A DNA stretch of 64,000 nucleotides from Bacillota bacterium (GTDB lineage Bacteria; Bacillota; Clostridia; Acetivibrionales; DSM-1351), in the NCBI GenBank assembly GCA_023400235.1, contig JAEXFI010000039.1, positions 1-64,000 of the forward strand, in the 5' to 3' direction. The notes under the pieces were generated by a model. That model saw only the letters and a list, made by a program, of their open reading frames with translations. It was not told where the DNA came from and ran no database searches. Below, one piece after another: positions 24,363 through 34,330 of this stretch. Position numbers and translations under genes: made by a program. The first letter of the stretch is position 1. Each line of letters starts with the position of its first letter.

Positions 24363-25313
24363 TTATAACTGCAGGCCGGCAACAACCTCCTTGAGAGAAG
24401 CCGCCGACTTGTTCAGCAGCCTGCTTTCCTCGTCACTGAGAGGCACATTTATAATCCTGGATATGCCGTCAGAATTTACCTGACTGGGAATACTAAGGCA
24501 TATATCATTTAGTCCATATTCACCCTCCAGCAGACTTGAAACCGTGAGAATGGAGTTCTCATTTCGGACGATGGCTTCAACGATTCTCCTGACGGCCAGG
24601 GCTACTGCATAGTAGGTGGCACCTTTGCGGTCGATAATTTCATAGGCTGCATTTTTTACATTGTTATAGGTAGTTTCCTTAAAATTATCACTGTCACAGG
24701 AGTTACAGTCACGGCAGTAATCGTCCATGGAAACTCCTGCGATGGATGCCAGGCTCCAGGTTGGAACCTCTGTATCACCATGCTCTCCGATAATGTAGGC
24801 GTGGACATTGCGGGGGTCGATTCCCATATGCTCACCAATCATGTATTTGAATCTTGCGGAATCCAGAACAGTTCCGGAGCCTATGACCCTGTTTTTAGGG
24901 AAGCCTGAAAGCTTATAGGTAACGTAGGTGAGGATATCCACCGGATTTGTCACCACCAGAAGAATGCATTCCTGATTGTATCTGACTATGTTGCTCACTA
25001 CATCCTTGAATATGGCTGTATTTTTATTCACCAGATCTATTCGGGTTTCTCCGGGCTTCTGATTTGCTCCTCCTGTTATGACCACAATATCTGCATCCCT
25101 GCAATCGGAATAAGTGCCGCTGTATATTTTTACCGGACGGACAAAGGGCATACCGTGGTTCATATCCATTGCTTCTCCTTCGGCCTTTTTCGCATTTATA
25201 TCTATCAGCACCAATTCGGAAATCAAGCCGCTCAACATCAGTGTATATGCTGTGGTGGAGCCCACGAAGCCGGTGCCCACGATTGCTATCTTGTTTATTG
25301 ATTTGTTTCTCAT
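24363..25313 (-). CDS. ldh: L-lactate dehydrogenase
   Basis: 316 residues. NAD-binding loop is VGTGFVGSTTAY. The substrate-specificity loop GGANQKPGETR has the Gln that marks lactate rather than malate dehydrogenases. VTNPVDILTYV, the catalytic His in IIGEHGDTEVP and the Arg in SGTVLDSARF are in place. It reduces pyruvate to L-lactate to regenerate NAD+ in fermentation. It stands alone on the minus strand. The region upstream (25314-25464) is AT-rich and shared with a divergent diguanylate cyclase gene. Confidence 0.95.
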   Translation of the reverse strand: MRNKSINKIAIVGTGFVGSTTAYTLMLSGLISELVLIDINAKKAEGEAMDMNHGMPFVRPVKIYSGTYSDCRDADIVVITGGANQKPGETRIDLVNKNTAIFKDVVSNIVRYNQECILLVVTNPVDILTYVTYKLSGFPKNRVIGSGTVLDSARFKYMIGEHMGIDPRNVHAYIIGEHGDTEVPTWSLASIAGVSMDDYCRDCNSCDSDNFKETTYNNVKNAAYEIIDRKGATYYAVALAVRRIVEAIVRNENSILTVSSLLEGEYGLNDICLSIPSQVNSDGISRIINVPLSDEESRLLNKSAASLKEVVAGLQL

Positions 25314-25464
25314 GTGAATCTACCTCCTGAATTAACCTTGTATAATAAGGTTATACCCTTTATGTGGTAAAAAGTAACAATAAATTATTTGAATTAATTT
25401 GATATATAATGTAAAATATTAATATATTTTCGTAAATAACCTGGGATTAAGGAGCGGCCTTTAT

Positions 25465-26574
25465 ATGCAGTTTTTGATTCATCAGCAGATGAATATCTTG
25501 TCCGGTGCGATCATATTCCTGTTCGGAATATACGCGTTAAGTGTTCTGGACAAAAAGGCTCTTATAAACAAAATATACATAGCTGCCTTATTCCTGAATC
25601 TATTGCTCTTATGCTGTGAAATCGTGTTCAACATGCTGTGGGAGGCACAGACCGGATTAATATGGATGAGAGTTTTGTCCGGCTTGATTTTTATGCTCTC
25701 TCCGCTCCTGTCATATTTGTTCCTGAAATTCATATGCTCATATTACCTTTTACCTGTCAAGCTGAAAAAGCAGGTACGCTCTACGTTTTTACTGCTGCTT
25801 GTTTTCAATGGGGTTGTGGCGGTTTTCAGGTTTGTAAGCGTTAAGCCGGAAGACGAAAATTTCCTCCAACAGGTTATTCCTTTTTCCATCGCCCTTATAT
25901 TCCTTCTGTATGGTATTTATGTGATAATCCTGAACAGAAAAATGCTGCTGAGATTTGAATACGGTTATATATTGGCTATAAGCATGATTACCAATATCAT
26001 GATGATAGTGCAGCTTGCCCTGAAGCAGTCCAGCTTTTTCTGGTGCAGCGGCAGCTTTACAATCATAATGATGTTTATTCTCATACAGCAAAGAGAATTG
26101 TACCGGGATGCTCTTACCGGCGCAAGGAACAGGCGGGTTCTGAAAAAATGCTGGGAGGATTATACCCGGAAGTCAGATGGTTCCCTGTTCGCTGTAATGA
26201 TAGATCTGGACTACTTTAAGAACATTAACGACTCATATGGCCATTCGGAAGGTGACCTTGCGTTAAAGAACTTTACACGACTGCTGCACAGAGTGTATTC
26301 CAGGGAGGGGACCGTCATCCGGATGGGAGGGGACGAGTTTCTTGTATTAATAAATAGTTTGCCGGAAGAAAAGGTAAACGGACTTATTCATAAAATGGAG
26401 AAGCTGGTAGAGAAGTATAACTTCAACTGCTCCAAGCCATATTTGCTGAAATACAGCTGCGCCAGTGATGCGTATAACAATGACATGAGTATGGACCAGT
26501 TTATACATGAGATTGATATGAAGATGTATAGTCATAAGAAAAGCAGAAAAAGAAAATATTGGAGTGCGGAATAA
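25465..26574 (+). CDS. Membrane diguanylate cyclase (GGDEF)
   Basis: 369 residues. About seven hydrophobic helices fill residues 10-210, followed by a GGDEF domain. It has MIDLDYFKNINDSYGHSEGD (Mg and substrate residues) and the intact active site RMGGDEF. The product is cyclic di-GMP. The position of the inhibitory RxxD site, five residues before GGDEF, reads SREG, so product inhibition there is probably missing. Ribosome site AAGGAG precedes the ATG. The neighbouring bacteriohemerythrin suggests, weakly, oxygen or redox input. The membrane sensor part has no recognised domain name. Confidence 0.9.
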   Translation: MQFLIHQQMNILSGAIIFLFGIYALSVLDKKALINKIYIAALFLNLLLLCCEIVFNMLWEAQTGLIWMRVLSGLIFMLSPLLSYLFLKFICSYYLLPVKLKKQVRSTFLLLLVFNGVVAVFRFVSVKPEDENFLQQVIPFSIALIFLLYGIYVIILNRKMLLRFEYGYILAISMITNIMMIVQLALKQSSFFWCSGSFTIIMMFILIQQRELYRDALTGARNRRVLKKCWEDYTRKSDGSLFAVMIDLDYFKNINDSYGHSEGDLALKNFTRLLHRVYSREGTVIRMGGDEFLVLINSLPEEKVNGLIHKMEKLVEKYNFNCSKPYLLKYSCASDAYNNDMSMDQFIHEIDMKMYSHKKSRKRKYWSAE

Positions 26575-26692
26575 TTGCATTATTCCAAACGGGAACGCAG
26601 GCTGTTCTTTGTCGGATTTTTGTTGTTGCTTTGCGGGATATTTAAAAGTATAATTTGGCATAAGATATTATAGTTAAATAGGGGGGGAAAGT

Positions 26693-27085
26693 ATGATTTC
26701 ATGGAAACAAGAATATGTACTTGGTATTGAACATCTGGACCAGCAGCATATGCAATTATTCAAAATAGCCGACGACATTCACGAACTGCTGAAGAATGAG
26801 CTGATTACCGACAAATATGACGACATACTCAAGCTGCTTGGGGAATTGAAGGATTATACGGTTTTTCACTTCGCCTCTGAAGAAGAGTATATGCTGAGTA
26901 TTGGCTACCGGAAGCTGCTAAGCCATAAAGTGGAGCACAATGACTTTATAGAAAAAATTAACAATGTGGATATGGAAAAAGTGGATACGGATCATGAGCA
27001 GTACCTTCTTGATATCCTGGATTTCGTACTTAACTGGATTTCGGACCACATATTGCAGGCGGATAAGGCGTATGTCTCAAAATGA
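26693..27085 (+). CDS. Bacteriohemerythrin
   Basis: 130 residues, a single hemerythrin four-helix bundle. The di-iron ligands are visible: His in IEHLDQQHMQLF, HFASEEEYM, HKVEHNDF and the C-terminal pair WISDHILQAD. It binds oxygen reversibly, serving oxygen sensing, storage or protection in anaerobes. Preceded by a G-rich ribosome site (GGGGGGGAAAGT). A good terminator follows, so it is monocistronic or the last gene of a unit with the diguanylate cyclase. Confidence 0.93.
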   Translation: MISWKQEYVLGIEHLDQQHMQLFKIADDIHELLKNELITDKYDDILKLLGELKDYTVFHFASEEEYMLSIGYRKLLSHKVEHNDFIEKINNVDMEKVDTDHEQYLLDILDFVLNWISDHILQADKAYVSK

Positions 27086-27111
27086 GCCATATACTGCTAT
27101 CTGAATAATCT

Positions 27112-27154
27112 GGAACATGCAATTGCCACGGGGTAAATTGCAGGTTCCTTTTTT
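27112..27154 (+). terminator. Terminator after the hemerythrin gene
   Basis: GGAACATGCAATT (27112-27124) pairs with AATTGCAGGTTCC (27136-27148), one mismatch, then six T. Confidence 0.85.
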
Positions 27155-27353
27155 GTTTCAAAATTCCGGCAGCCCTTGGGCGATATATCCATGATACTGA
27201 GGGCTGATTATCCATGAACCTCTTTGGGGAAGGTCCCGCCAATACAATATAAATAATCAGGAAAAAGGTTTGCAGTACCGGCACAGGTGGTATAGTATTC
27301 CTTATAAGTAATTAGCATAAATTGTTACTAGTACATATTTAAGGGAGGCAAGT

Positions 27354-27446
27354 TTGAAAGAGAATTTGAAACTTATAAAAATGTTGCACCGATTCCATGC
27401 CATAACTTTCATGGGGTTTTGTGCAAGATGGGGAGCGTGGAAATAA
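27354..27446 (+). CDS. 30-residue small ORF abutting the flavoprotein gene (copy 1 of a repeated leader ORF)
   Basis: TTG 27354 has a textbook GGGAGG at 27343-27348. The 30-codon product ends TFMGFCARWGAWK, and its TAA (27444-27446) is two bases before the ATG of the next gene, so translation is coupled. The last codons contain the next gene's ribosome site. The same DNA with seven changes in 93 bases, giving 26 of 30 identical residues, recurs at 45704 in front of an unrelated gene. It is rich in aromatic, basic and Met residues, with one Cys. I do not recognise the family; it could be a regulatory leader peptide or a small protein. Confidence 0.6.
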   Translation: MKENLKLIKMLHRFHAITFMGFCARWGAWK

Positions 27447-27448
27447 AT

Positions 27449-28777
27449 ATGAATATAATTATTATAGGCTGTACACATGCCGGAACGGCTGCAGCAACAA
27501 ATATTGCAAGGTTATATAAGGATGCCCGGATAACAGTATATGAGCAGAACGACAACATTTCCTTTCTTTCCTGCGGAATAGCTCTATACGTAGGAGGAGT
27601 GGTAAAGGACCCTGAAGGCTTGTTTTATTCATCTCCACAGAAGCTTAATGAGCTTGGTGTCATAACAAGAATGAAACATGAGGTTCTGGAGGTAAAGCCG
27701 GAGGAGAAGGCAATTGTTGTAAAGGACCTGGAGAAGGACAGGATTTTTACAGACAGCTATGACAAGCTGGTGGTAACCACAGGCTCCTGGCCCATTATAC
27801 CTGAAATAGCCGGAATAGGACTGGAGAATGTTCTGCTGGCAAAAAACTTTCACCATTCAAATACTATCATAGACAGGGCGAAGGCTGCCCAAAGCGTTGC
27901 AGTCGTTGGCGGAGGTTATATCGGTGCAGAGCTTGTAGAGGCCTTTGCACAGCAGGGAAAAAAGGTTACGCTTATTGATGCGGAAGACAGGGTGATGAGC
28001 AAATACTTTGACGAGGAATTTACCGCCGCCGCCGAGGAGGCCTATAAAAATCACGGCATAAGGCTTGCTCTGGGTGAGAAGGTTGTCGGCTTTGAGGGAG
28101 AAGCCGGCAGGGTCAAAAGGGTTGTCACCAATAAAGCCAGTCATGCTGCCGACATGGTGATACTTTGCATAGGCTTTAGGCCAAGCACCGGACTTTTCAG
28201 CGGCAAGCTGGATATGCTGCCCAATGGAGCGATTCTGGTGGACGAATACATGCAAACCAGCAGCCGTGATATATTTGCCGCGGGAGATTGCTGTGCTGTC
28301 ATGTACAATCCCTCCGGAAAGCACCAGTATATACCTCTGGCCACAAATGCAGTCAGGATGGGAACCCTTGCGGCAAGAAACCTGCTAAGGCCTGAAATCA
28401 GAGGAATGGGAACGCAGGCCACTTCTGGAATAAAGATTTATGATTTGAATTGTGCGGCCACCGGGCTTACAGAAACCATGGCAAAAGCGCTGGGCCTGGA
28501 GGTAAAGGCAGTTACAGTCCGGGAAAACTACAGGCCTGAATTCATGCCCACCTATGAAGAGGCTCTGCTGAAGTTGGTTTACGGCAGCAGTGACAGGAGA
28601 GTACTGGGAGCACAGATTCAATCCAGGGCTGACCTGACTCAGATAATAAACACCATGTCTGTTGCCATACAAAACAGGATGACGGTGGATGAGCTTGCCT
28701 TTACGGACTTCTTCTTTCAGCCCCACTACAACAAGCCCTGGAATTTAATAAATATGGCAGGTCTGGCGGCTGAATGA
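27449..28777 (+). CDS. NADH oxidase / CoA-disulfide reductase family flavoprotein
   Basis: 442 residues from ATG 27449. An in-frame upstream start at 27419 is less likely because that stretch belongs to the repeated leader. The FAD-binding motif is IIIGCTHAGTAAATN, and the redox-active cysteine lies in ISFLSCGIALYVGG at about residue 41. The NAD motif is VAVVGGGYIGAELVEAF, and the second FAD motif ends at DIFAAGDCCA. Family members (Nox, CoADR, NADH peroxidase) use this single Cys to reduce oxygen, peroxide or disulfides. The C-terminal dimer domain is complete. A role in oxygen tolerance fits the hemerythrin upstream. Confidence 0.9.
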   Translation: MNIIIIGCTHAGTAAATNIARLYKDARITVYEQNDNISFLSCGIALYVGGVVKDPEGLFYSSPQKLNELGVITRMKHEVLEVKPEEKAIVVKDLEKDRIFTDSYDKLVVTTGSWPIIPEIAGIGLENVLLAKNFHHSNTIIDRAKAAQSVAVVGGGYIGAELVEAFAQQGKKVTLIDAEDRVMSKYFDEEFTAAAEEAYKNHGIRLALGEKVVGFEGEAGRVKRVVTNKASHAADMVILCIGFRPSTGLFSGKLDMLPNGAILVDEYMQTSSRDIFAAGDCCAVMYNPSGKHQYIPLATNAVRMGTLAARNLLRPEIRGMGTQATSGIKIYDLNCAATGLTETMAKALGLEVKAVTVRENYRPEFMPTYEEALLKLVYGSSDRRVLGAQIQSRADLTQIINTMSVAIQNRMTVDELAFTDFFFQPHYNKPWNLINMAGLAAE

Positions 28778-28990
28778 CAGATGCCTTAAGTCCATGACTC
28801 TCTCGGACTAATGTGTTCAGGAAATATAAGGGAATATAAAGGAAGACGCAGATTGAAATGCTCTTACATTTCATCAAGGTGTGTGATAGACTGGATGAGG
28901 TAACATAATGTCTTTCGCCAAAAAATATTGGGGTTTCAATTGCGTGTGCTCCCGTTAAAAGGTTTTGGCTGGGCAGAACGGAGAGCATTG

Positions 28991-30316
28991 ATGAAACTGT
29001 CTGAAAAAATTCGCAGCATTTACTTTAATAAGAATGAGCTTAGTGATTGGGAGATGACCAAATCCAGGAATTTATCAGTATATGAGGGGTGCACGGCAAG
29101 AAGCATTCTTACCCTTACCAGCGGTTCCTTTCTGGTAGGCTTTGCCAGGCACCTGGGAGCAAGTAATCAAATATCAGGTATTATTTCGGCCATTCCAGTG
29201 CTGGCAGGAATCGTGACGGTTTTCTCTCCCATATGGTTTGAGCGGATGGTAAACAGGAAGCTGATTACTGTGCTGTTTTGCTTTATAGGAAGGCTGATGC
29301 TGGGAATGATGGTTGTAATCCCGTTTATAAATATTGCAGGTTCATTAAAGATTGCATTGCTTATTGTCATGTTTCTGCTGGCCAACTTATTTCTTGCGGC
29401 AGTTATGCCGTCAGCTCTGACCTGGGTTCTCAACATAACTCCCGAGAGCATAAGAGGAGCGTACTATGGCCGGAGGGAAGCCGTAGTCTTATCCGCTGTG
29501 GCAGCAGTGACACTGATTGCGGGACAGGTGCTTGACAGGTTCCACAGGCTGGGGCGCCAGCTTGATGGCTTTGTAGTCCTGTACATATTTGTTATTGTCA
29601 TAACCCTTGTTAATCTGGTAATCTTCTCAGGAATTAAGGAGCAGCCAAATAAAATAACCAGGGCCAACCTTACGGTGTTTAATATTTTTCGCATTCCCTT
29701 AAGGAATAAAAAGTATATGTGTATATCCTTGCTCATGGCAATCTGGAATTTTGGCTACCAACTGGCTTTTCCGTTTACCGCCGTATATATGGTGGCCGGG
29801 CTCGGGCTGGGGTACGGGCTCATAACACTTATGGCGGTACTGGCATCGGTGGCAAGTGTCATATCCGTTAAATTCTGGGGGCGGATTGCCGACAGAAAGT
29901 CCTGGCTGTATTTGACCAATCTTATGATATTCCTGCAGATACTGAGCTTTCTTATCTGGTTCTTTATAAACGACAGCACCGTATCTCTTCTGCTTCCAAT
30001 AGCACATATTCTTAGCGGAGCTGCAATTGCGGGAATAAATATATCCCTCGGCAACCTGCAGTACACCTTTTCTCCTGCCGAAAACAAAACGGTCTATATG
30101 GGCTTCTCTTCAGCGGTTAACGGTATGATTGGCTTCCTGGGGACTCTTGCAGGCTCATATTTCATAGCTGTTACTGACGGGTTTTCTTTTTCGGTATTCA
30201 AACTGTCATTTGGCAACATGCAATTTATTTTTATAATAGCCGGCATTACCCTACTTTCGGGCATTGCTGCCACCAGGAAAGCAATTAATAAGGATTTGCG
30301 CAGGCAGGAGCCCTGA
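28991..30316 (+). CDS. MFS transporter
   Basis: 441 residues from ATG 28991, with CGGAGAG five bases away; the upstream in-frame TTG at 28928 lacks a site. Twelve hydrophobic helices with conserved short loops, for example TPESIRGAYYGRREAV and the second-half RIADRKSWLYL, fit the major facilitator superfamily. The N-terminal 45 residues (LSEKIRSIYFNKNELSDWEM) are polar and cytosolic. Substrate is unknown. It lies alone between the flavoprotein and a second MFS gene. Confidence 0.85.
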   Translation: MKLSEKIRSIYFNKNELSDWEMTKSRNLSVYEGCTARSILTLTSGSFLVGFARHLGASNQISGIISAIPVLAGIVTVFSPIWFERMVNRKLITVLFCFIGRLMLGMMVVIPFINIAGSLKIALLIVMFLLANLFLAAVMPSALTWVLNITPESIRGAYYGRREAVVLSAVAAVTLIAGQVLDRFHRLGRQLDGFVVLYIFVIVITLVNLVIFSGIKEQPNKITRANLTVFNIFRIPLRNKKYMCISLLMAIWNFGYQLAFPFTAVYMVAGLGLGYGLITLMAVLASVASVISVKFWGRIADRKSWLYLTNLMIFLQILSFLIWFFINDSTVSLLLPIAHILSGAAIAGINISLGNLQYTFSPAENKTVYMGFSSAVNGMIGFLGTLAGSYFIAVTDGFSFSVFKLSFGNMQFIFIIAGITLLSGIAATRKAINKDLRRQEP

Positions 30317-30445
30317 TGAATTTTATGCCTCTTCCCAATTGAAATGCTTTAAATTATATGCTATTCTTATATGAATTTATTGTGCTTCCAAGGTGAATGC
30401 TAGTGGGAGGCCTTAAAAAACTGAAATGGAGATTTTTACAATAGA

Positions 30446-31879
30446 ATGGAAACTGAGATTCAATATAAAAACAGGGGATTAATACTTATCAACATCGTAC
30501 TCCTTACCTTTATGGCATGTCTTGACAGCAGTATAGTCAATGTTGTATTGCCTGTCATGGCAGGGTATTTCAAGGTGGGTATGAATTCCATATCTGTGGT
30601 TGTATCAACCTACTTGATTGCCATATCTGGAACAATTCTCATTTTCGGCAGACTGGGTGATATAAAAGGTACTGTTAAAATATTTCAGATAGGAACTGTT
30701 ATTTTCACAATAGGCTCCCTTTTATGTGCGGTTTCAAATACGCTGTACCTGCTGGTGCTTGCAAGAATAATACAGGCAGTGGGAGCAGCAGGCTTCATGG
30801 CAACGAGCCAGGGAATCATAACCAGGGTTTTTCCTGCGGGAGAAAGAGGTAAGGCCTTGGGGGTAACCGGATCCTTCGTTGCACTGGGAACGCTGGTGGG
30901 TCCGCCACTTGGGGGTTTTATCGTTGATGCTGCCGCATGGCAGTATATATTCCTCATAAATATTCCAATCGGTATTTTTGCGTTTATACTGGGTCTGAAA
31001 ATCCTTCCCAAGGATCAGGAGAACAGGAAGGCAAGGCTGGATGTGAAGGGTGGCTTGTTGTTTCTGGTTTTCATTGTGGCCTTGTTTGCTGCATTGATTG
31101 GGGGAGAACAGGTGGGCTTTGCCCAGCCAATTGTTCTTGCTGGTTTTGCGGTGGCAGTAACAGCTTTGATAATATTTCTGAAAGTGGAAATCACAGAGGA
31201 AAGCCCTTTGATACAGTTGAACATATTTAAGAACCAGTTGTTTTCACTGAGTATATTGTGCGGCTTCCTGCTTTTTGTGGCTATCAGCTGTTCAAATCTG
31301 GTGCTGCCCTTCTACCTCCAGGACGTAATAAAGCTGTCTGCATCCACCTCGGGACTTTACCTGATGACATACCCTATGGTACTGTTTGTGGTGGCTCCCA
31401 TAAGCGGACATCTGTCGGACAAAATTGGCTCTGAACTGCTCACTCTTATAGGCTTGCTGATTTTCAGCGGAGCTTATATGGCTATGGCTACGCTGAATGA
31501 GAATTTTCAGCCTGTTAAGCTGGTGGTGATTATAGCAATAATGGCTTTGGGAAATGGAATGTTTCAATCCCCCAACAATTCTCTGGTAATGTCTTCGGTT
31601 CCAAGGGAGAGAGTGGGAATCGCAGGCAGCATAAATGCCCTGGTAAGGAATCTGGGCCTGGTTGTGGGAGTTTCGGTGTCAACTCTGATTTTATACAGTG
31701 CCATGAGCAGCAAGCTGGGCTATAAGGTCACCACCTTTGTTGCAGGCAGGGAGGCGGAATTTGCCTCTGCCATGAGGGTTACCTATATATGTGCCGGACT
31801 TATTTCCTTCACCGGCGCGGCGTTTACCGCCTTCAGACTGCTAAAAGGCAGGAGGAGCGCCCGGGTGCCCAAGACATAG
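30446..31879 (+). CDS. MFS drug exporter, DHA2 (EmrB/QacA) family
   Basis: 477 residues with about 14 hydrophobic helices. Motif A is FGRLGDIKGTVKIFQIG, and motif C region GSFVALGTLVGPPLGGFIVD marks an antiporter. The early DSSIVNVVLPVM is the DHA2 signature. These are proton-coupled multidrug or metabolite exporters. No regulator is adjacent. The start ATG 30446 has only a weak GGAG about 14 bases upstream. Confidence 0.88.
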   Translation: METEIQYKNRGLILINIVLLTFMACLDSSIVNVVLPVMAGYFKVGMNSISVVVSTYLIAISGTILIFGRLGDIKGTVKIFQIGTVIFTIGSLLCAVSNTLYLLVLARIIQAVGAAGFMATSQGIITRVFPAGERGKALGVTGSFVALGTLVGPPLGGFIVDAAAWQYIFLINIPIGIFAFILGLKILPKDQENRKARLDVKGGLLFLVFIVALFAALIGGEQVGFAQPIVLAGFAVAVTALIIFLKVEITEESPLIQLNIFKNQLFSLSILCGFLLFVAISCSNLVLPFYLQDVIKLSASTSGLYLMTYPMVLFVVAPISGHLSDKIGSELLTLIGLLIFSGAYMAMATLNENFQPVKLVVIIAIMALGNGMFQSPNNSLVMSSVPRERVGIAGSINALVRNLGLVVGVSVSTLILYSAMSSKLGYKVTTFVAGREAEFASAMRVTYICAGLISFTGAAFTAFRLLKGRRSARVPKT

Positions 31880-31911
31880 CAACCCTCTGGCAAAAACGGG
31901 CGATATGTATA

Positions 31912-32532
31912 CTAATCAAGGAGCTCAAGCAATTGTGCAGGGGATTTCAGATAGTAGTCTGCCGCAATGTTGTCCGCATTATTTGAGCCCCATATAGCCA
32001 ATGCGAATTTCACGCCTGCATTTTTGGCACACTGGCTGTCAAAAAGAGTGTCGCCCACATACAGCGTTTCCTCCGGCAGGGCACAAAGCTTCTCCATGGC
32101 TTTTTGCAGCGGTTCGGCTTCCGGCTTGTGCCTGACGGTGTCGTCGGAGCATATGACTGCAGAAAATCTATTTAAAAAGCCCTGCAGGCAGGGATCTATC
32201 TTTATTTCATAATCGCATCTGGAGGTGACTACCGCCAGGGGAACATTTCTTGCACCGAGACTGTCCAGCAGCTCCGAAATACCTTTAAACGTACTGCAGC
32301 GTTTAAAACCTTCTTTCAGATACCCATAGTAGTCCTTCATCGCGCCCTGGATATCGGTAAAGCCGTATCTTTCCAAGGACTGGGGAGTGGGAACACCGTA
32401 ACCCTTTAAGAGCTCCTGTTCTGTAAAATATCTTCCGTGTTTTTGAAAAATCACACTTTGGTAGGCAAACATTACAGCTTCTTCGGTATCTACCATAGTG
32501 CCGTCTACATCGAATACAACGTACTTATACAT
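31912..32532 (-). CDS. HAD-IA family hydrolase (phosphoglycolate phosphatase/PpaX-like)
   Basis: 206 residues from ATG 32532, where GGAGG lies 8 bases upstream on the minus strand (a TTG 15 bases earlier is rejected). HAD motifs: VFDVDGTMVDTE, VVTSRCDYEIK, RHKPEAEPLQKAM with the conserved Lys, and YVGDTLFDSQCAKNAG. The helical cap is of the beta-phosphoglucomutase/Gph type. Likely activity is phosphatase on a small sugar phosphate or pyrophosphate. Downstream of spoVB on the same strand, with a 74-bp repeated element between them. Confidence 0.85.
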   Translation of the reverse strand: MYKYVVFDVDGTMVDTEEAVMFAYQSVIFQKHGRYFTEQELLKGYGVPTPQSLERYGFTDIQGAMKDYYGYLKEGFKRCSTFKGISELLDSLGARNVPLAVVTSRCDYEIKIDPCLQGFLNRFSAVICSDDTVRHKPEAEPLQKAMEKLCALPEETLYVGDTLFDSQCAKNAGVKFALAIWGSNNADNIAADYYLKSPAQLLELLD

Positions 32533-32605
32533 ATTGGCGGCCTCCAACTGGAATATTGATTATCAGCCATATAGCAGCAGCTGACATATTTGTTATTATA
32601 ACATT

Positions 32606-32679
32606 TAATTAACCTGCAGTGTTAATTGAAAATGTGATAACAGGAAGAGAATGTTATTCACTCCCGGACAAGCTTCAAT
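32606..32679 (+). repeat. 74-bp dispersed intergenic element, copy A
   Basis: Starts TTAATTAACCTG and ends CTCCCGGACAAGCTTCAA. The reverse complement of 40893-40966 matches it with six differences over the central 69 bases, all transitions. It lies between two minus-strand genes. Confidence 0.85.
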
Positions 32680-32694
32680 ATAATATAATATCAT

Positions 32695-34203
32695 CTACAA
32701 GGGATTATGCCTGTAATTGTACATTCTGGTAAGATAGAATATCACCAGGAAACAGACTCCTGTTGAAAAAAGCACATCAAAAACTATAAGGTTATCGGGT
32801 ATGATATTGCTGATAAACTTTACACATATATAGCCTGCCATACCGAAAAGGGTGAACACCAGCCCTTTGAGAAAAGAGAGCCGTATCTCACATACTTTTC
32901 TGATTTCCAGCAGATTAAGCACAAGTCCTGTTGCAGATGCAATAACCATGGCTATTCCATAGCCGAATATGTTCAAGCCGGGTATTCCTGTCAGAACTAT
33001 CACCAGCAAAAGGCTTTCAACGGATACTATAATGGAGTTTTTCAAATTGACGTTTTGCTTTCCCAGTGCATTAAGGACTCCAAAGGAGGCAGCAGCAACG
33101 TAGCTGATAAAGTTGCATATGCCTGCAGCCATTATCATCTGCCCCAGGTCGTCACGGTTGTAAAACAGAAGTCCAAGCTTGTTGGGAATACATACAGAGA
33201 CAATGAGAGTCCCCAGCCCCACCAGGAAGGATGCCCGCAATACCTGTGAGATTCTGTTTTCTGTGCTCCAGGAATCCCGTTTGCTCAGGCTCAGGGACAT
33301 GTCGGGAATCATTACCGTCATCATGGAACCTATGATTATAAATGGAAGGTTTACAGTAGTCATGGCCATGCCGAGAAATTTGCCTATCAGCTCCAGTGCT
33401 GTATCATAGCTCATACCTGCACTTATGAGCCTTCTGGGGAGAATCAGGGTAGAGGCGGTATTTAGAATGGAGGACAGAAAGCCGTTCAGACTAAGGGGAC
33501 AGGAAATAATCAATATATCGGTCAGTAATTGCAGGGGATTTTTCACCTTTGTCTTTATCGGAACCAGCTTTCCGGAAAAAAGCCTGAAGGCCGTAAACAG
33601 CATCAGCATGCTTATGGCCTCACCAACAGCCAAAGCAAAATATGCAGTGGTTACGGCTCCCTTTATATTTTTTACCGACAATATTGCCATTACTGCAAGC
33701 AGTATGGTTACTCGTATGCATTTTTCAAGAATGTCTATACCTGCCGGAATGGTAAATTTTTCAAAACCGTAGAAGAAACCTTTAAATATGGCGGACATAG
33801 GTATGAAAACAAGTGCGGGACATATGACTCGTATGGCATCTGCCGCACGGCTGTCCTTGATGAGAATGCTGCTGATATTGTAGGCATTTATGAAGACAAG
33901 CACAGCTACAGCTATACTCCACAGCCCTAAAAAGCAGATTGCCACTTTGACGGTCCTGTGAAGGTTCCGGTAGTCCTTTTTACTGTTGTATACTGCACAG
34001 GTCTTTGAAACTGCGGTGACCAAGCCGTCTGCAGTAAGGCAGAGAAGCAGGGAGTAAACAGGCATAACGAGGCCATAGAGGCCCAGGCCGCCTGCACCAA
34101 GCTTTTTTGAGAGAATTATTGAAAATGCGAAGCCTATAAAACCGGTAACCAAGTTAGACATAGTCAGTATTGCAGAATTTTTATAAAATTTGTCAAGTCC
34201 CAT
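32695..34203 (-). CDS. SpoVB-like polysaccharide/lipid flippase (MOP superfamily)
   Basis: 502 residues, about 14 hydrophobic helices. The N terminus FYKNSAILTMSNLVTGFIGF and LGAGGLGLYGLVMPVYSLLLCL is the typical opening of SpoVB/stage V sporulation proteins, which flip lipid-linked wall precursors and are needed for spore cortex. Conserved FKGFFYGFEKFTIPAG and the paired helices of the second half are present. Length is normal. Related exporters of teichoic or exopolysaccharide precursors are an alternative. It supports a spore-forming host. Confidence 0.85.
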   Translation of the reverse strand: MGLDKFYKNSAILTMSNLVTGFIGFAFSIILSKKLGAGGLGLYGLVMPVYSLLLCLTADGLVTAVSKTCAVYNSKKDYRNLHRTVKVAICFLGLWSIAVAVLVFINAYNISSILIKDSRAADAIRVICPALVFIPMSAIFKGFFYGFEKFTIPAGIDILEKCIRVTILLAVMAILSVKNIKGAVTTAYFALAVGEAISMLMLFTAFRLFSGKLVPIKTKVKNPLQLLTDILIISCPLSLNGFLSSILNTASTLILPRRLISAGMSYDTALELIGKFLGMAMTTVNLPFIIIGSMMTVMIPDMSLSLSKRDSWSTENRISQVLRASFLVGLGTLIVSVCIPNKLGLLFYNRDDLGQMIMAAGICNFISYVAAASFGVLNALGKQNVNLKNSIIVSVESLLLVIVLTGIPGLNIFGYGIAMVIASATGLVLNLLEIRKVCEIRLSFLKGLVFTLFGMAGYICVKFISNIIPDNLIVFDVLFSTGVCFLVIFYLTRMYNYRHNPL

Positions 34204-34330
34204 GGGGTAGCTCCATTTTTGCCTTATTAATAAATGCTATTCACAATAAGACAGGTTTATTACCCGCAGGTTCCCAATCCCTTTGCCAGGGAGGAAAATA
34301 AAAAGAGGTATCTTATTTTATAAAGATCCT